Assembly (NCBI GenBank): GCA_017639935.1
Contig: JAGFWP010000023.1
Coordinates: forward strand, 1 to 32,233
Origin: Pelagibacteraceae bacterium
Lineage (GTDB): Bacteria; Pseudomonadota; Alphaproteobacteria; HIMB59; GCA-002718135
DNA length: 32,233 nt
Direction: 5' to 3'
The notes beneath the pieces are model-generated. The model searched no databases, was not told the origin of the DNA, and saw only the letters and a program-made list of their open reading frames with translations. Positions 22,857-31,769 of this stretch are shown here, in pieces; the stretch's first letter is position 1; each line of letters begins with the position of its first letter. Made by a program: the position numbers and the translations under genes.

Positions 22857-25135
22857 TGAAAAACTTAGATAATTTGTTTTCAGAAAAATTACCTCATGAA
22901 AGTGCTGAAAAACATGTTTCTGGTTTAGCAAAATATACTGATGATATTTTAGAGCCCACAAACACTCTTTATGCTGCTATTGGTTGGAGCACTGTTGCTA
23001 AAGGTAGTATAGTTAAAATAGATCTACGTGATGTAATTAAATCTGCGGGTGTATGCGGAGTAATAACAGAAAGAGACATTCCTGGAATTAATGATGTTGG
23101 CCCTGTTTTTAAAGGTGATGTTATCTTTTCAAGTAAAAAAATAAAATATTTTGGACAGCCAATATTTGCTGTTGCTGCAGACACTACAGAATTAGCAAGA
23201 AAAGCTGTCCTTAAGGCTAAAATACAATATAAAAAAGAAAGACCGATAATAAGGATAAAAGAAGCATTAGAAAAAAAATCATATATTCTTAAAACACGAA
23301 AATTTTCTAATGGTAATGCTAGAAAAGCTATTAAAAATTCTCAACATAAATTAATTGGTGAATCTCAGACTGGTGGGCAGGATCATTTATATTTGGAGGG
23401 GCAAGTTGCTCTTGCAATACCAAAAGAGGATAATGGCTTATTAATATATTCTTCAACACAACATCCCTCTAAAACTCAACAAATAGTTGCCAAAGTTTTA
23501 AATCAAAATTTTAATACCATAGATGTGCATGTAAGACGTATTGGCGGTGGTTTTGGAGGAAAAGAAACCCAATCTTTCATGTTTGCGGCAATATCGTCTC
23601 TACTAGCTAAAAAATTTAATAAACCAGTAAAACTTAGACTGGATAGAGATGAAGATATGATCTTGACAGGTAAACGTCATGACTTTTATTTCAAATATGA
23701 AGTAGGTTTTAGTGATAATGGTAAAATTAATGGTCTTGATATAATATTAGCTTCAAGATGTGGGCATTCAGCTGATTTATCAGAGGCAATAAATGATCGG
23801 GCGATTTACAATATTGATAATGCTTACTATATTCCGAATGTAAAACTTGTTTCTTATCGTTGTAAAACTAATACAGTTTCAAACACAGCTTTTAGAGGGT
23901 TTGGGGCTCCGCAGGCTTCTTTTTGTATAGAAAATATTATTGATAATATTTCTAATTTTTTAAAAGTGGATGCTTACAAAATTCGATATCTTAATTTGTA
24001 TCAAAAAAATAATATTACTCATTTTGGAATGAAAATTAAGGATAACGTAATTAATGATATTTTTAATAAATTAATAAATTCTTCAAACTATAAAAAGAGA
24101 AGGAAAGAAATAGAAAAATTTAATCAATCAAATAAATATATTAAAAAGGGACTAGCTATAACTCCGGCTAAATTTGGTATATCTTTTACTACTACTCATC
24201 TTAATCAAGGGGGTGCTTTAGTTCATATTTATACAGATGGGTCTATACATTTAAATCATGGTGGTGTTGAAATGGGTCAAGGACTAATGACTAAAATAGC
24301 TCAAATAACTGCTAATAGTTTTGGAATAAAAATAAATAACATAAAAATTACTTCTACTAATACTGAAAAAGTTGCAAATACATCTGCATCAGCTGCTTCA
24401 GCTTCGACTGATATAAATGGGGCTGCCGTCTTAAATGCTATTAATAAAATTAAAGATAATTTATTTTCATTTATTCAAAATCATTTCAAGTTTAATGGTA
24501 AGATAATTAAGTATAAAAATAATAATATTTATTTTGGAAAAAATAAAATTACTTTTAAAAAATTAATTAATTTAGCCTATCTAAATCGGATTCCTCTTTC
24601 TTCTTCAGGTTTTTATAAAACTCCTAAAATTCATGTTGATAAAAGCACTCTTAAAGGGAGGCCGTTTTTATATTTTTGTTATGGCGCTGCCGTTAGTGAA
24701 GTTATGATTGACACATTAACGGGTGAAAATAAACTATTAAAAGTAGATATTTTACAAGATGTGGGCAATTCAATTAACCCTTCAATTGATATAGGCCAAA
24801 TTGAAGGAGGTTTTGTACAAGGTCTGGGTTGGCTAACTTCTGAAGAAGTATCTTGGGGCAATGATGGAAAGATATTAACCTTCAGCCCATCAACATACAA
24901 AATACCAGTTATGAACGACATACCAAAAAATTTTAATGTAAAAATTTATAATAAAGGAATAAATAATGAAAATACGATTAACAAATCAAAAGCTGTAGGT
25001 GAGCCTCCACTATTATTAGCTATTTCGACTTATTTTGCGATTAAAAATGCTATTAGTTATGCTAAAAAAAATAATAAAATAAATTTAACCGCTCCTGCAA
25101 CACCTGAAAATATTTTAAATTCAATCAATAAGTAA
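22856..25135 (+). CDS. xdhB: Xanthine dehydrogenase molybdopterin-binding subunit
   Basis: A 759-residue large subunit of xanthine dehydrogenase, hydroxylating hypoxanthine and xanthine to urate. The molybdopterin contacts are visible as GGQDHLYLEGQ (173-183, Gln and Glu near Mo), RIGGGFGGKE (229-238) and AFRGFGAPQ (345-353, including the Arg that orients the substrate). The general base Glu is Glu716 in KAVGEPPLLLA. The length is close to other XdhB. It begins one base into the xdhA stop (TAATG) and is followed by xdhC. It requires a molybdenum cofactor made elsewhere, and XdhC for loading. Confidence 0.96.
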   Translation: MKNLDNLFSEKLPHESAEKHVSGLAKYTDDILEPTNTLYAAIGWSTVAKGSIVKIDLRDVIKSAGVCGVITERDIPGINDVGPVFKGDVIFSSKKIKYFGQPIFAVAADTTELARKAVLKAKIQYKKERPIIRIKEALEKKSYILKTRKFSNGNARKAIKNSQHKLIGESQTGGQDHLYLEGQVALAIPKEDNGLLIYSSTQHPSKTQQIVAKVLNQNFNTIDVHVRRIGGGFGGKETQSFMFAAISSLLAKKFNKPVKLRLDRDEDMILTGKRHDFYFKYEVGFSDNGKINGLDIILASRCGHSADLSEAINDRAIYNIDNAYYIPNVKLVSYRCKTNTVSNTAFRGFGAPQASFCIENIIDNISNFLKVDAYKIRYLNLYQKNNITHFGMKIKDNVINDIFNKLINSSNYKKRRKEIEKFNQSNKYIKKGLAITPAKFGISFTTTHLNQGGALVHIYTDGSIHLNHGGVEMGQGLMTKIAQITANSFGIKINNIKITSTNTEKVANTSASAASASTDINGAAVLNAINKIKDNLFSFIQNHFKFNGKIIKYKNNNIYFGKNKITFKKLINLAYLNRIPLSSSGFYKTPKIHVDKSTLKGRPFLYFCYGAAVSEVMIDTLTGENKLLKVDILQDVGNSINPSIDIGQIEGGFVQGLGWLTSEEVSWGNDGKILTFSPSTYKIPVMNDIPKNFNVKIYNKGINNENTINKSKAVGEPPLLLAISTYFAIKNAISYAKKNNKINLTAPATPENILNSINK

Positions 25136-25136
25136 T

Positions 25137-25985
25137 ATGATATTAAAAAAAATCATTGATGCAAAAAAATATAATAAAGAAATTATCAAAGCTAAGATAA
25201 TTTCTGCGGAAGGGTCAGTGCCAAGAAATAGCGGTACTTTTATGTTAATAACCTCTAAATGCCTTTTTGGTTCAATTGGCGGAGGTCAACTTGAATATCT
25301 TATTGTTGAGAAAGCAAAAAAAATTTTACTTAATAAACTATTAAAAAAACAAATTGTTAATGTTCCTTTAGGTCCTTTAATTGGACAATGTTGCGGCGGA
25401 TACGTTCAAGTAGAAATTGAAAAATTCAATAATGGCTGTCAAAGTCTAAAAAATGAAAAAATGAATATCCCAAATAGCTACAATCTATACATTTTTGGTG
25501 CCGGTCATATAGGGAAGGAATTATCCACTAGATCATTTGACTTAGATTTTAATGTTCATTTAATAGATTCAAGAAATGAATACTTAAAATTACAAAATGA
25601 AGATAAAATAAATCAAATTTATGTAAAATACCCTTGGTTACTTGTAAAAAATTTACCTAGACAATCTTATTATGTTATTTTGACCCATAGGCATGATTTT
25701 GATTTTAAAATAGTTAACGAAATTCTACATCTGCAAACTTTCAGTTTTATAGGTTTAATTGGTTCAAAAACAAAAATGAAAAGATTCAGTAATCGATTAG
25801 TTAAATTAGGTCATAATGAATCAATAATAAATAAGATTGAATGTCCAATTGGTTTAAAAAACATTACAAGTAAAAAACCTGCAGAAATTGCCATATCAAT
25901 TATTGGAAGGTTGTTAGAGTATAGATCTAACTTATCATACAATACTTTAAATGGTAAAAACATTTTAAAAATAATTAATGAATAA
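25137..25985 (+). CDS. xdhC: XdhC family Mo-cofactor insertion protein
   Basis: A 282-residue XdhC. The N-terminal half has SAEGSVPRNSGTFML, IGGGQLEY and the conserved cysteine pair GQCCGGYVQVE (83-93). The C-terminal half has a Rossmann-like FGAGHIGKEL (120-129) and TKMKRFSNRL. It binds sulfurated molybdenum cofactor and delivers it to XdhB during maturation. It is one base after xdhB and overlaps guaD by 8 nt, so it is cotranscribed. All expected motifs are present. Confidence 0.93.
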   Translation: MILKKIIDAKKYNKEIIKAKIISAEGSVPRNSGTFMLITSKCLFGSIGGGQLEYLIVEKAKKILLNKLLKKQIVNVPLGPLIGQCCGGYVQVEIEKFNNGCQSLKNEKMNIPNSYNLYIFGAGHIGKELSTRSFDLDFNVHLIDSRNEYLKLQNEDKINQIYVKYPWLLVKNLPRQSYYVILTHRHDFDFKIVNEILHLQTFSFIGLIGSKTKMKRFSNRLVKLGHNESIINKIECPIGLKNITSKKPAEIAISIIGRLLEYRSNLSYNTLNGKNILKIINE

Positions 25986-26451
25986 TAATTTAAAGAACTT
26001 TATGTTAAGGGCTATAGATTTATCTTTAGTAAGCGTAAAATCAAATGGCGGTCCATTTGGATGTGTTATTGTAAAAAATAATCAAATTATAGCAGAAGGT
26101 TCAAATGAAGTAACTAAATCAAATGATCCAACTGCCCATGCTGAAATTGTAACAATTAGAAAAGCCTGCATTAAATTGAAAAATTTTAATCTTGAGGGAA
26201 GCTTGATGTTTACTAGTTGTGAACCCTGTCCTATGTGTCTTAGTGCAATTTATTGGTCACATATTGATAAAATATATTATGGGAATACAAGAATAGATGC
26301 TGCAAAAATTGGTTTTGATGATAATTTTATTTTTAATGAATTAAGTATAGAACCATCTAAAAGAAAAATCCAACAACAACAGATGAATCAAAGTGAAGCA
26401 AAAAAAGCCTTTCAAGAATGGGAATTAAAAACAGATAAAATAGAATACTAA
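25978..26451 (+). CDS. guaD: Guanine deaminase, cytidine-deaminase-fold type
   Basis: A 157-residue zinc deaminase of the CDA superfamily. The zinc ligands are His54, Cys84 and Cys87 (TAHAEI and SCEPCPMC), with Glu56 as the proton shuttle. The overall length and the segment NTRIDAAKIGFDD, with a helix-swapped C-terminus like Bacillus GuaD, identify guanine deaminase rather than adenosine tRNA deaminase (TadA) or cytosine deaminase. The product is xanthine, the direct substrate of the xdhABC enzyme encoded upstream. It overlaps xdhC by 8 nt and touches puuD (stop and ATG adjacent). This makes guanine the likely main entry point of the pathway. Confidence 0.92.
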   Translation: MNNNLKNFMLRAIDLSLVSVKSNGGPFGCVIVKNNQIIAEGSNEVTKSNDPTAHAEIVTIRKACIKLKNFNLEGSLMFTSCEPCPMCLSAIYWSHIDKIYYGNTRIDAAKIGFDDNFIFNELSIEPSKRKIQQQQMNQSEAKKAFQEWELKTDKIEY

Positions 26452-27669
26452 ATGGAATTTATTATTTCTTTATTACCCTTAATATTAGATTGGCTCGATT
26501 TAATAGTTAGATGGATACATATTATTGTTGGTATAGCTTGGATTGGTACGTCATTTTATTTTAACTGGTTAGACAGTCGACTTGATAGAGAAATAGATAA
26601 TGACGATATTGAAGGTGAACTTTGGTCAGTTCATTCAGGGGGTTTTTATCATATTAACAAATTAAAAGGTCCGCCTAAAAAATTTCCTAAAGAGTTGCAC
26701 TGGTTTAAATGGGAGGCCTATACTACCTGGGTAAGTGGCTTTGCTCTTTTAATTATAGTTTATTACTTAAATGCAGAAAGTATAATGATTGATAAAAACG
26801 TAAGTGATATAAATTCACTTACTGCAATCGTTACCTCATTAACATTTTTATTGGGATCATGGTTTGTTTATGATTTTTTGTGTAAGTCAAAATTAATAAA
26901 CAATACAATTCTTTTCTCAATAATATGCTTACTTTTAGCTACGATAATTAGTTATTTACTCACTAATATTTATGGTTCTAGGGCAGCTTATGTCCATGTC
27001 GGTGCTTTCTTAGGAACTATCATGACTGCAAATGTTTTTCGCGTAATTATACCTTCTCAAAAAAATATGGTTGATGCTGCATTAGCTAATAATAAACCAG
27101 ATTTGCAAAAAGGCATATCTGCAAAAACTCGATCTATACATAATAATTATATGACTCTCCCAGTCCTATTCATAATGGTTAGCTCCCATTTTCCTTTTAC
27201 TTATGGACATAAATATAATTGGTTAATATTAACTTTAATTTCTATAATTGGTGCGTCAGTTAGACATTTTTTTAATCTTAGAAATAAAAAACGATTTAAC
27301 GTGTGGATATTGCCAGCAGCTGCTCTGGGTATGATTTGCCTTATGTTTTATGTTTCTGTACCTAAAATTACTCAAAAAGACCAAATCACTAACCTTAATG
27401 AAGATATTTCTTTCTATGAGATTAATAACATAATTAAATACAGATGCGCTGTTTGCCATGCTAGCAAACCAACATTTGAAGGATTTGAAGATCCTCCTCT
27501 TGGTATTGTTTTTGAAAAACCTGAAGATATTATAAAAAATGTTGATAAAATAAAAGCTCAAGCCATTGATTCAGACATCATGCCTCCAGGAAACATGACT
27601 GGAATGACTGAAGATGAGAGAAATAAAATTAATTCATGGATAGAGTTTGGAGCTGTTATTAATAACTGA
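26452..27669 (+). CDS. puuD: Urate hydroxylase PuuD (membrane urate oxidase with cytochrome c domain)
   Basis: A 405-residue protein. The N-terminal domain holds membrane helices and the family's LIVRWIHIIVGIAWIGTSFYFNWLDS start, a conserved RWIH-x-x-x-G-I-x-W-I-G pattern. The C-terminal tail is a class I cytochrome c domain with the haem site CAVCH (332-336) and an axial-Met candidate at residue 377 or 382 (DIMPPGNMT). The enzyme oxidises urate to 5-hydroxyisourate and passes electrons to the respiratory chain, unlike uricase, which makes hydrogen peroxide. Last gene of the plus operon; its 3' end overlaps the convergent DNA glycosylase gene by 11 nt. Confidence 0.93.
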   Translation: MEFIISLLPLILDWLDLIVRWIHIIVGIAWIGTSFYFNWLDSRLDREIDNDDIEGELWSVHSGGFYHINKLKGPPKKFPKELHWFKWEAYTTWVSGFALLIIVYYLNAESIMIDKNVSDINSLTAIVTSLTFLLGSWFVYDFLCKSKLINNTILFSIICLLLATIISYLLTNIYGSRAAYVHVGAFLGTIMTANVFRVIIPSQKNMVDAALANNKPDLQKGISAKTRSIHNNYMTLPVLFIMVSSHFPFTYGHKYNWLILTLISIIGASVRHFFNLRNKKRFNVWILPAAALGMICLMFYVSVPKITQKDQITNLNEDISFYEINNIIKYRCAVCHASKPTFEGFEDPPLGIVFEKPEDIIKNVDKIKAQAIDSDIMPPGNMTGMTEDERNKINSWIEFGAVINN

Positions 27670-28282
27670 CTGGTATGGGATCTAAAGATCGCCATAAATA
27701 CCAAGTAGCCACAGAATTATAAGGCGACCACCTATTACATAATGAATTTAGATATTTATCTGTTAATGGTAGTTTTTTTTTATAATTAATTGATATAGCC
27801 TTTAAAAAACCCAAATCCCCCCTAGGAAAAACATCTGAATTTCCTAATCCAAATATTAAAAACATATCTGTTGTCCATTCACCCACTCCTTTTACTGAAA
27901 TTAATTTTTCTTTTATTTCTATTTGATTACAGACATTTATGTTTTTTATAAATTTTTTATTCTTAACAAAAAACTTTGCAATATTGTTTATATAAGAAAT
28001 TTTTTGTTTTGACAAACCGACATTTTTTAAAGATTTTTTTTTAATGGTAGAGAAATTAATTGGATTGATGTTTTTTTTTAATGCAAAAAATCTTCTTTTA
28101 ATAGAATTAGCGGCACTAACAGAAATTTGTTGACCTATAATTGATTTTAGTAAACAGTTAAAATAATCGTTATTAATTGATAGATATTCATTTGGATAAT
28201 TATCAATTATTGACTTCAAAATTCTATCTTTTTTTGATAGATATAAAGTTCCTTTATTCCAAAATTTAGGTTTCATAACCAT
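27659..28282 (-). CDS. DNA-3-methyladenine glycosylase, AlkA-like HhH-GPD type
   Basis: A 207-residue HhH-GPD protein. IIGQQISVSAANSIKRRF (48-65) is the conserved Q-Q-(I/L)-S-x-x-A-A region of AlkA/MAG. The helix-hairpin-helix is near 127-148 (LISVKGVGEWTTDMFL), and the catalytic Asp is Asp156 in FPRGDLGFL. It excises alkylated bases such as 3-methyladenine from DNA. It is shorter than E. coli AlkA (282), lacking the N-terminal domain, as in many bacterial homologues. The start could be ATG 28282 or ATG 28276; the first lies on the CCATGG that also holds the start of the divergent small ORF. Confidence 0.9.
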   Translation of the reverse strand: MVMKPKFWNKGTLYLSKKDRILKSIIDNYPNEYLSINNDYFNCLLKSIIGQQISVSAANSIKRRFFALKKNINPINFSTIKKKSLKNVGLSKQKISYINNIAKFFVKNKKFIKNINVCNQIEIKEKLISVKGVGEWTTDMFLIFGLGNSDVFPRGDLGFLKAISINYKKKLPLTDKYLNSLCNRWSPYNSVATWYLWRSLDPIPVSY

Positions 28283-28457
28283 GGTTTATTATTACAATAA
28301 ATTAAAACGAATTATATCTTATTTAAATTTTTTATTTGGAATTTATTTATGGATATTAATTATTTATGCCTTCTTTCGTTACACTGGACTAATCAAATCT
28401 TCACCACTAGGAAAATTACTATTATCTCCGATAAAATACATTATTGAAATTTTTTGA
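28281..28457 (+). CDS. Small membrane protein (58 aa)
   Basis: An ORF between the glycosylase and the DMT transporter encodes 58 residues: MVYYYNKLKRIISYLNFLFG, then a hydrophobic span to about 33 (IYLWILIIYAFFRY), then a charged/proline segment (TGLIKSSPLGKLLLSPIKY). The basic start, single helix and amphipathic tail look like a real small inner-membrane protein rather than random AT-rich sequence. Its ATG shares CCATGG with the opposite-strand glycosylase start. It ends 11 nt before the EamA ATG, suggesting cotranscription. No family recognised. Confidence 0.5.
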   Translation: MVYYYNKLKRIISYLNFLFGIYLWILIIYAFFRYTGLIKSSPLGKLLLSPIKYIIEIF

Positions 28458-28468
28458 TTTAATTCAAA

Positions 28469-29362
28469 ATGGTTTTTTATTATTTTTTAGCATTACTTGC
28501 TGCTTTTTGTTGGTCTCTCTCATCTCTAATATCAGCTGACATAACTAGAGTTTTAGGTGGAATAGGATTTAATCGTCTTAGACTAATATTTGTATCTTTT
28601 ATGTTGTTAATTTATGTAACATTTCAAAACACATGGATTACAATTAACATTGAGTATTTAAATGCAATTATTGTGTCCGGAGTTATTGGTGTTTTTTTGG
28701 GTGATACTTTATTATTTATGGCTTTACAAAAAATAGGGCCTAGAAGAAATAATATATTATTCTCCTTAGCTGCACCTTTTGCTGTAGTTCTAAACATTGT
28801 TGTTCTTCACAAGAATATGAGTTTCTTTGAAATTACTGGATGTATTTTGGTATTTATTGGTGTTGTTATTGCAATTACATACGGGAATAATAGTAATAAT
28901 AATCATAGATGGGAGTTAATAGAAGGTTCAATAAAACTTGGGATTTTATTCGGTACACTTGCTGCTCTATGTCAAGCTATAGGATTAATAATAATGAAAC
29001 CTGTTTTAGACAAAGGAGCTGATCCTATTGCTTCTGCTGCCATAAGAACCACTATTTCGGCGTTTCTCTTATCTTTTACCTATATGTCAAAAAATAATTT
29101 CAAAAAAACAAATTATAATTTTTCTATAGATGTCATTATTAAAACCGCCATAAGTGGTTTTTTAGGTATGGCTTTAGGCATGAGTTTGTTATTAATTGCT
29201 CTTAAGAATGGAGATGCGGGCATTGTTACAACTCTTTCTTCAACAAGCCCAATAATGATATTATTTCTACTTTGGATTTTTACTAAAAAAATACCTGTTC
29301 TGGGTGCCTGGCTAGGGACGTTAATTGCAATAATTGGAACAGGTTTAATTTTTATCAACTAA
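28469..29362 (+). CDS. EamA/DMT-superfamily transporter
   Basis: A 297-residue ten-helix inner-membrane transporter of the drug/metabolite family. The first helix ([20 protein letters not shown]) carries the typical A-x-x-W-(S/G)-(L/S)-(S/N) motif, and both halves show the repeated EamA domain; the ending is [21 protein letters not shown]. Probably exports or takes up a small metabolite; the substrate cannot be predicted. It is preceded by the small membrane ORF and overlaps aspS on the opposite strand by 18 nt at its 3' end. This is a different subfamily from the DMT protein at 10.4-11.2 kb. Confidence 0.88.
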   Translation: MVFYYFLALLAAFCWSLSSLISADITRVLGGIGFNRLRLIFVSFMLLIYVTFQNTWITINIEYLNAIIVSGVIGVFLGDTLLFMALQKIGPRRNNILFSLAAPFAVVLNIVVLHKNMSFFEITGCILVFIGVVIAITYGNNSNNNHRWELIEGSIKLGILFGTLAALCQAIGLIIMKPVLDKGADPIASAAIRTTISAFLLSFTYMSKNNFKKTNYNFSIDVIIKTAISGFLGMALGMSLLLIALKNGDAGIVTTLSSTSPIMILFLLWIFTKKIPVLGAWLGTLIAIIGTGLIFIN

Positions 29363-31120
29363 CTTAATACCCAACTCTTCTAATCTTTGCTTATCTATAT
29401 TAGCTGGGGCGTTCATCATCAAATCCATTGCTTGTTGATTCATTGGAAATGCAATGACTTCCCTAATATTAGGTTCGTTTGCTAACAGCATAACAATTCT
29501 ATCAATGCCAGGTGCGCAACCTCCATGTGGTGGAGCTCCATATTTGAGTGCATTGAGCATTCCTGAAAATTTTTCTTCAACCATTTTTTTATCATAGCCT
29601 GCTATTTCAAAAGCTTTATACATAATCTCAGGCTTATGATTTCTAATTGCCCCCGAAGATAATTCTACTCCATTACAAACAATATCGTATTGATAAGCTT
29701 TAATTTCTAAAGGATTATTATTATTTAATGATTCCATTTCGCCCTGAGGCATTGAAAAAGGATTATGACTAAATTGAATTTTATTTGTATTTTCATCTAA
29801 TTCATACATTGGATAGTCAACAATCCAACAAAATTTAAATGAATTTTCTTCTATCAATTTGAATTCTTCTCCTAGTTTATTTCTTACAATGCCGGAAAAT
29901 AGTTGTGCGTTGTTAAGTTTATCGCATATAAAAAATATCGAATCACCATTAGTGAGTTTTAGTTCATTCAATTTATCTTTAGATAAATTTTTTGCTATAG
30001 GACCCTTAAATTCATTCTCATAATAACTTATATATCCCAAACCTGCATATCCTTCATCTCGAGCCCACAAATTCAACTTGTCAAAAAAACTTCTCGGTTT
30101 ATCTGAGGTGTTTTTAACTTTTATACCTTTAACTACGGATCCTTTATCAATTTGTTCGGCAAAAATCTTAAAGTTAGATTTAAGAAATGTATTAGAAAAA
30201 TCTTCAATGACTAAAGGATTGCGTAAGTCCGGTTTATCAGAACCATATTGTTCAAGAGCTTTACTATAAGGAATGCGTGGAAAAGGATATTTATTTACAT
30301 CATATTTTTCTTTTGCGTTATAATATTTATTTTCATCAAATACTTCATAAAGAACAGGCTCAATTGCATCAAAAACATTTTCTTGTGTAACAAAACTCAT
30401 TTCAAAATCTAATTGATAAAATTCCCCGGGAGATCTGTCCGCCCTACTATCTTCATCTCTAAAACATGGTGCTATTTGAAAATATTTATCAAATCCTGCA
30501 ATCATAAGTAATTGTTTAAATTGCTGGGGCGCTTGAGGAAGTGCATAAAATTTTCCTTGATGAATTCTTGATGGAACAAGGTAGTCACGAGCTCCTTCAG
30601 GAGAGGTTGATGTTAAGATTGGAGTTTGAAATTCAGTAAATCCTTTATCAATCATTTTTGATCTAATAGAAGAAATTACTTTGTTTCTCAAAAGTATATT
30701 TTTATGTAATTTATTACGTCTTAAATCTAAATAACGGTATTTAAGCCTAACTTCCTCTCCATATTCAATATCTGAATTGACTGGCAAAGGTAGTACTTCT
30801 GATGTTGATAGTGTTTCAAAATCATTTATCTGAACTTCTATTTCACCCGTTTTAAGTGTTTTGTTAATGGTGTCATCGGATCTTTTAAGGACTTTTCCAT
30901 ATATTTTTACAACTGATTCATTGCCCAAAGCATTAATTAATTTAAACTTACTGTGCTTAATATCGATTACACACTGGGTAATTCCGTAATTATCTCTTAA
31001 ATCAATAAAAAGCAAATTGCCATGATCCCTTTTGGTATCTATCCAGCCTGAAAGAATAACTTCTTCATTTAAATTTTTTGATGATAAATCTGAACAGTAA
31101 TGTGTCCTGTAAATATACAT
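29345..31120 (-). CDS. aspS: Aspartyl-tRNA synthetase (probably non-discriminating)
   Basis: A 591-residue bacterial class IIb synthetase. The N-terminal OB-fold anticodon domain spans about 1-105, motif 2 is FRDED (220-224), the bacterial GAD insertion is in the middle, and motif 3 is [14 protein letters not shown] near the end. The residue after RD in DTKRDHGN is His33, corresponding to the His (rather than Leu) that marks non-discriminating AspRS, which charges both tRNA-Asp and tRNA-Asn and depends on GatCAB to amidate Asp-tRNA-Asn. That reading is from known site analysis, not proven. The DnaA-like gene upstream lies 13 nt away, and the 3' end overlaps the EamA gene. Confidence 0.96.
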   Translation of the reverse strand: MYIYRTHYCSDLSSKNLNEEVILSGWIDTKRDHGNLLFIDLRDNYGITQCVIDIKHSKFKLINALGNESVVKIYGKVLKRSDDTINKTLKTGEIEVQINDFETLSTSEVLPLPVNSDIEYGEEVRLKYRYLDLRRNKLHKNILLRNKVISSIRSKMIDKGFTEFQTPILTSTSPEGARDYLVPSRIHQGKFYALPQAPQQFKQLLMIAGFDKYFQIAPCFRDEDSRADRSPGEFYQLDFEMSFVTQENVFDAIEPVLYEVFDENKYYNAKEKYDVNKYPFPRIPYSKALEQYGSDKPDLRNPLVIEDFSNTFLKSNFKIFAEQIDKGSVVKGIKVKNTSDKPRSFFDKLNLWARDEGYAGLGYISYYENEFKGPIAKNLSKDKLNELKLTNGDSIFFICDKLNNAQLFSGIVRNKLGEEFKLIEENSFKFCWIVDYPMYELDENTNKIQFSHNPFSMPQGEMESLNNNNPLEIKAYQYDIVCNGVELSSGAIRNHKPEIMYKAFEIAGYDKKMVEEKFSGMLNALKYGAPPHGGCAPGIDRIVMLLANEPNIREVIAFPMNQQAMDLMMNAPANIDKQRLEELGIKLVDKN

Positions 31121-31133
31121 ATTTTTTGTGGTA

Positions 31134-31769
31134 TTATATCAATTCTTTTATTAATGGTATGGTTAATTCTCTCTTTTTTTCTAAAGATAATTTATCTATC
31201 TTATCAACTAATAAATATATGTCTTTATAGGTTCTGTTGATCCTTTTTAAAACATACGAAAAAATTTCTGAGTTATTAATAATTATTTGTTTATCATATA
31301 AAAGTTTATTAATTAAATTAACTATTAACTCATCATCTGGTTTTTTTATTCCTACAAAATTAAATGATTTAAGTCTTGAGGATAGATCTTTTAATTTAAA
31401 TACATAATTCGATACTAATTTATCAGCACATAAAAGAATCTTAAGATTATTATTAAAGCAATGATTGATTAAATGAAATAAATTTTCTTCATTAAGACCA
31501 TCTAGAAAATTATCTACAAAAATATTTTTTTTACACTGAATAATATCATTATAGTTGTCATTATCATAGATGGCAGCATTATTCATTTCTTTCCAGATTA
31601 AACCAAGATGCGATTTACCAGATTTACTAGGTCCATATAAAATTGAATAATCATTAAATTTATTTTTATTTATAATAAAATTATAAGCTTCTTTATTCGC
31701 CTCTGAAACAAAAAAATTTTCAAGATTGTGTTTTGGTAAAATATTATATTCAAAAGTAGTTTGTTTCAT
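31134..31769 (-). CDS. hda: DnaA-like AAA+ protein (Hda-type regulator)
   Basis: A 211-residue protein of the DnaA ATPase family lacking the DNA-binding C-terminal domain. Walker A is [10 protein letters not shown] (46-55) and the Walker-B-like strand is NIFVDNF (82-88). A sensor-like segment is [21 protein letters not shown]. Hda stimulates ATP hydrolysis by DnaA on the replication clamp, preventing re-initiation. The start is ATG 31769, which overlaps the TAA of the upstream gene (TAATG), rather than 31793 inside it. The DUF2066 / Hda order fits alphaproteobacteria. The match to DnaA-family AAA+ is by eye, and the protein is AT-rich and diverged. Confidence 0.82.
   Translation of the reverse strand: MKQTTFEYNILPKHNLENFFVSEANKEAYNFIINKNKFNDYSILYGPSKSGKSHLGLIWKEMNNAAIYDNDNYNDIIQCKKNIFVDNFLDGLNEENLFHLINHCFNNNLKILLCADKLVSNYVFKLKDLSSRLKSFNFVGIKKPDDELIVNLINKLLYDKQIIINNSEIFSYVLKRINRTYKDIYLLVDKIDKLSLEKKRELTIPLIKELI

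Noticed and set aside
27256-27561. Minus-strand 101-residue frame inside puuD
   Set aside because: It is antisense to the PuuD last helices and cytochrome domain; no independent start or motif.
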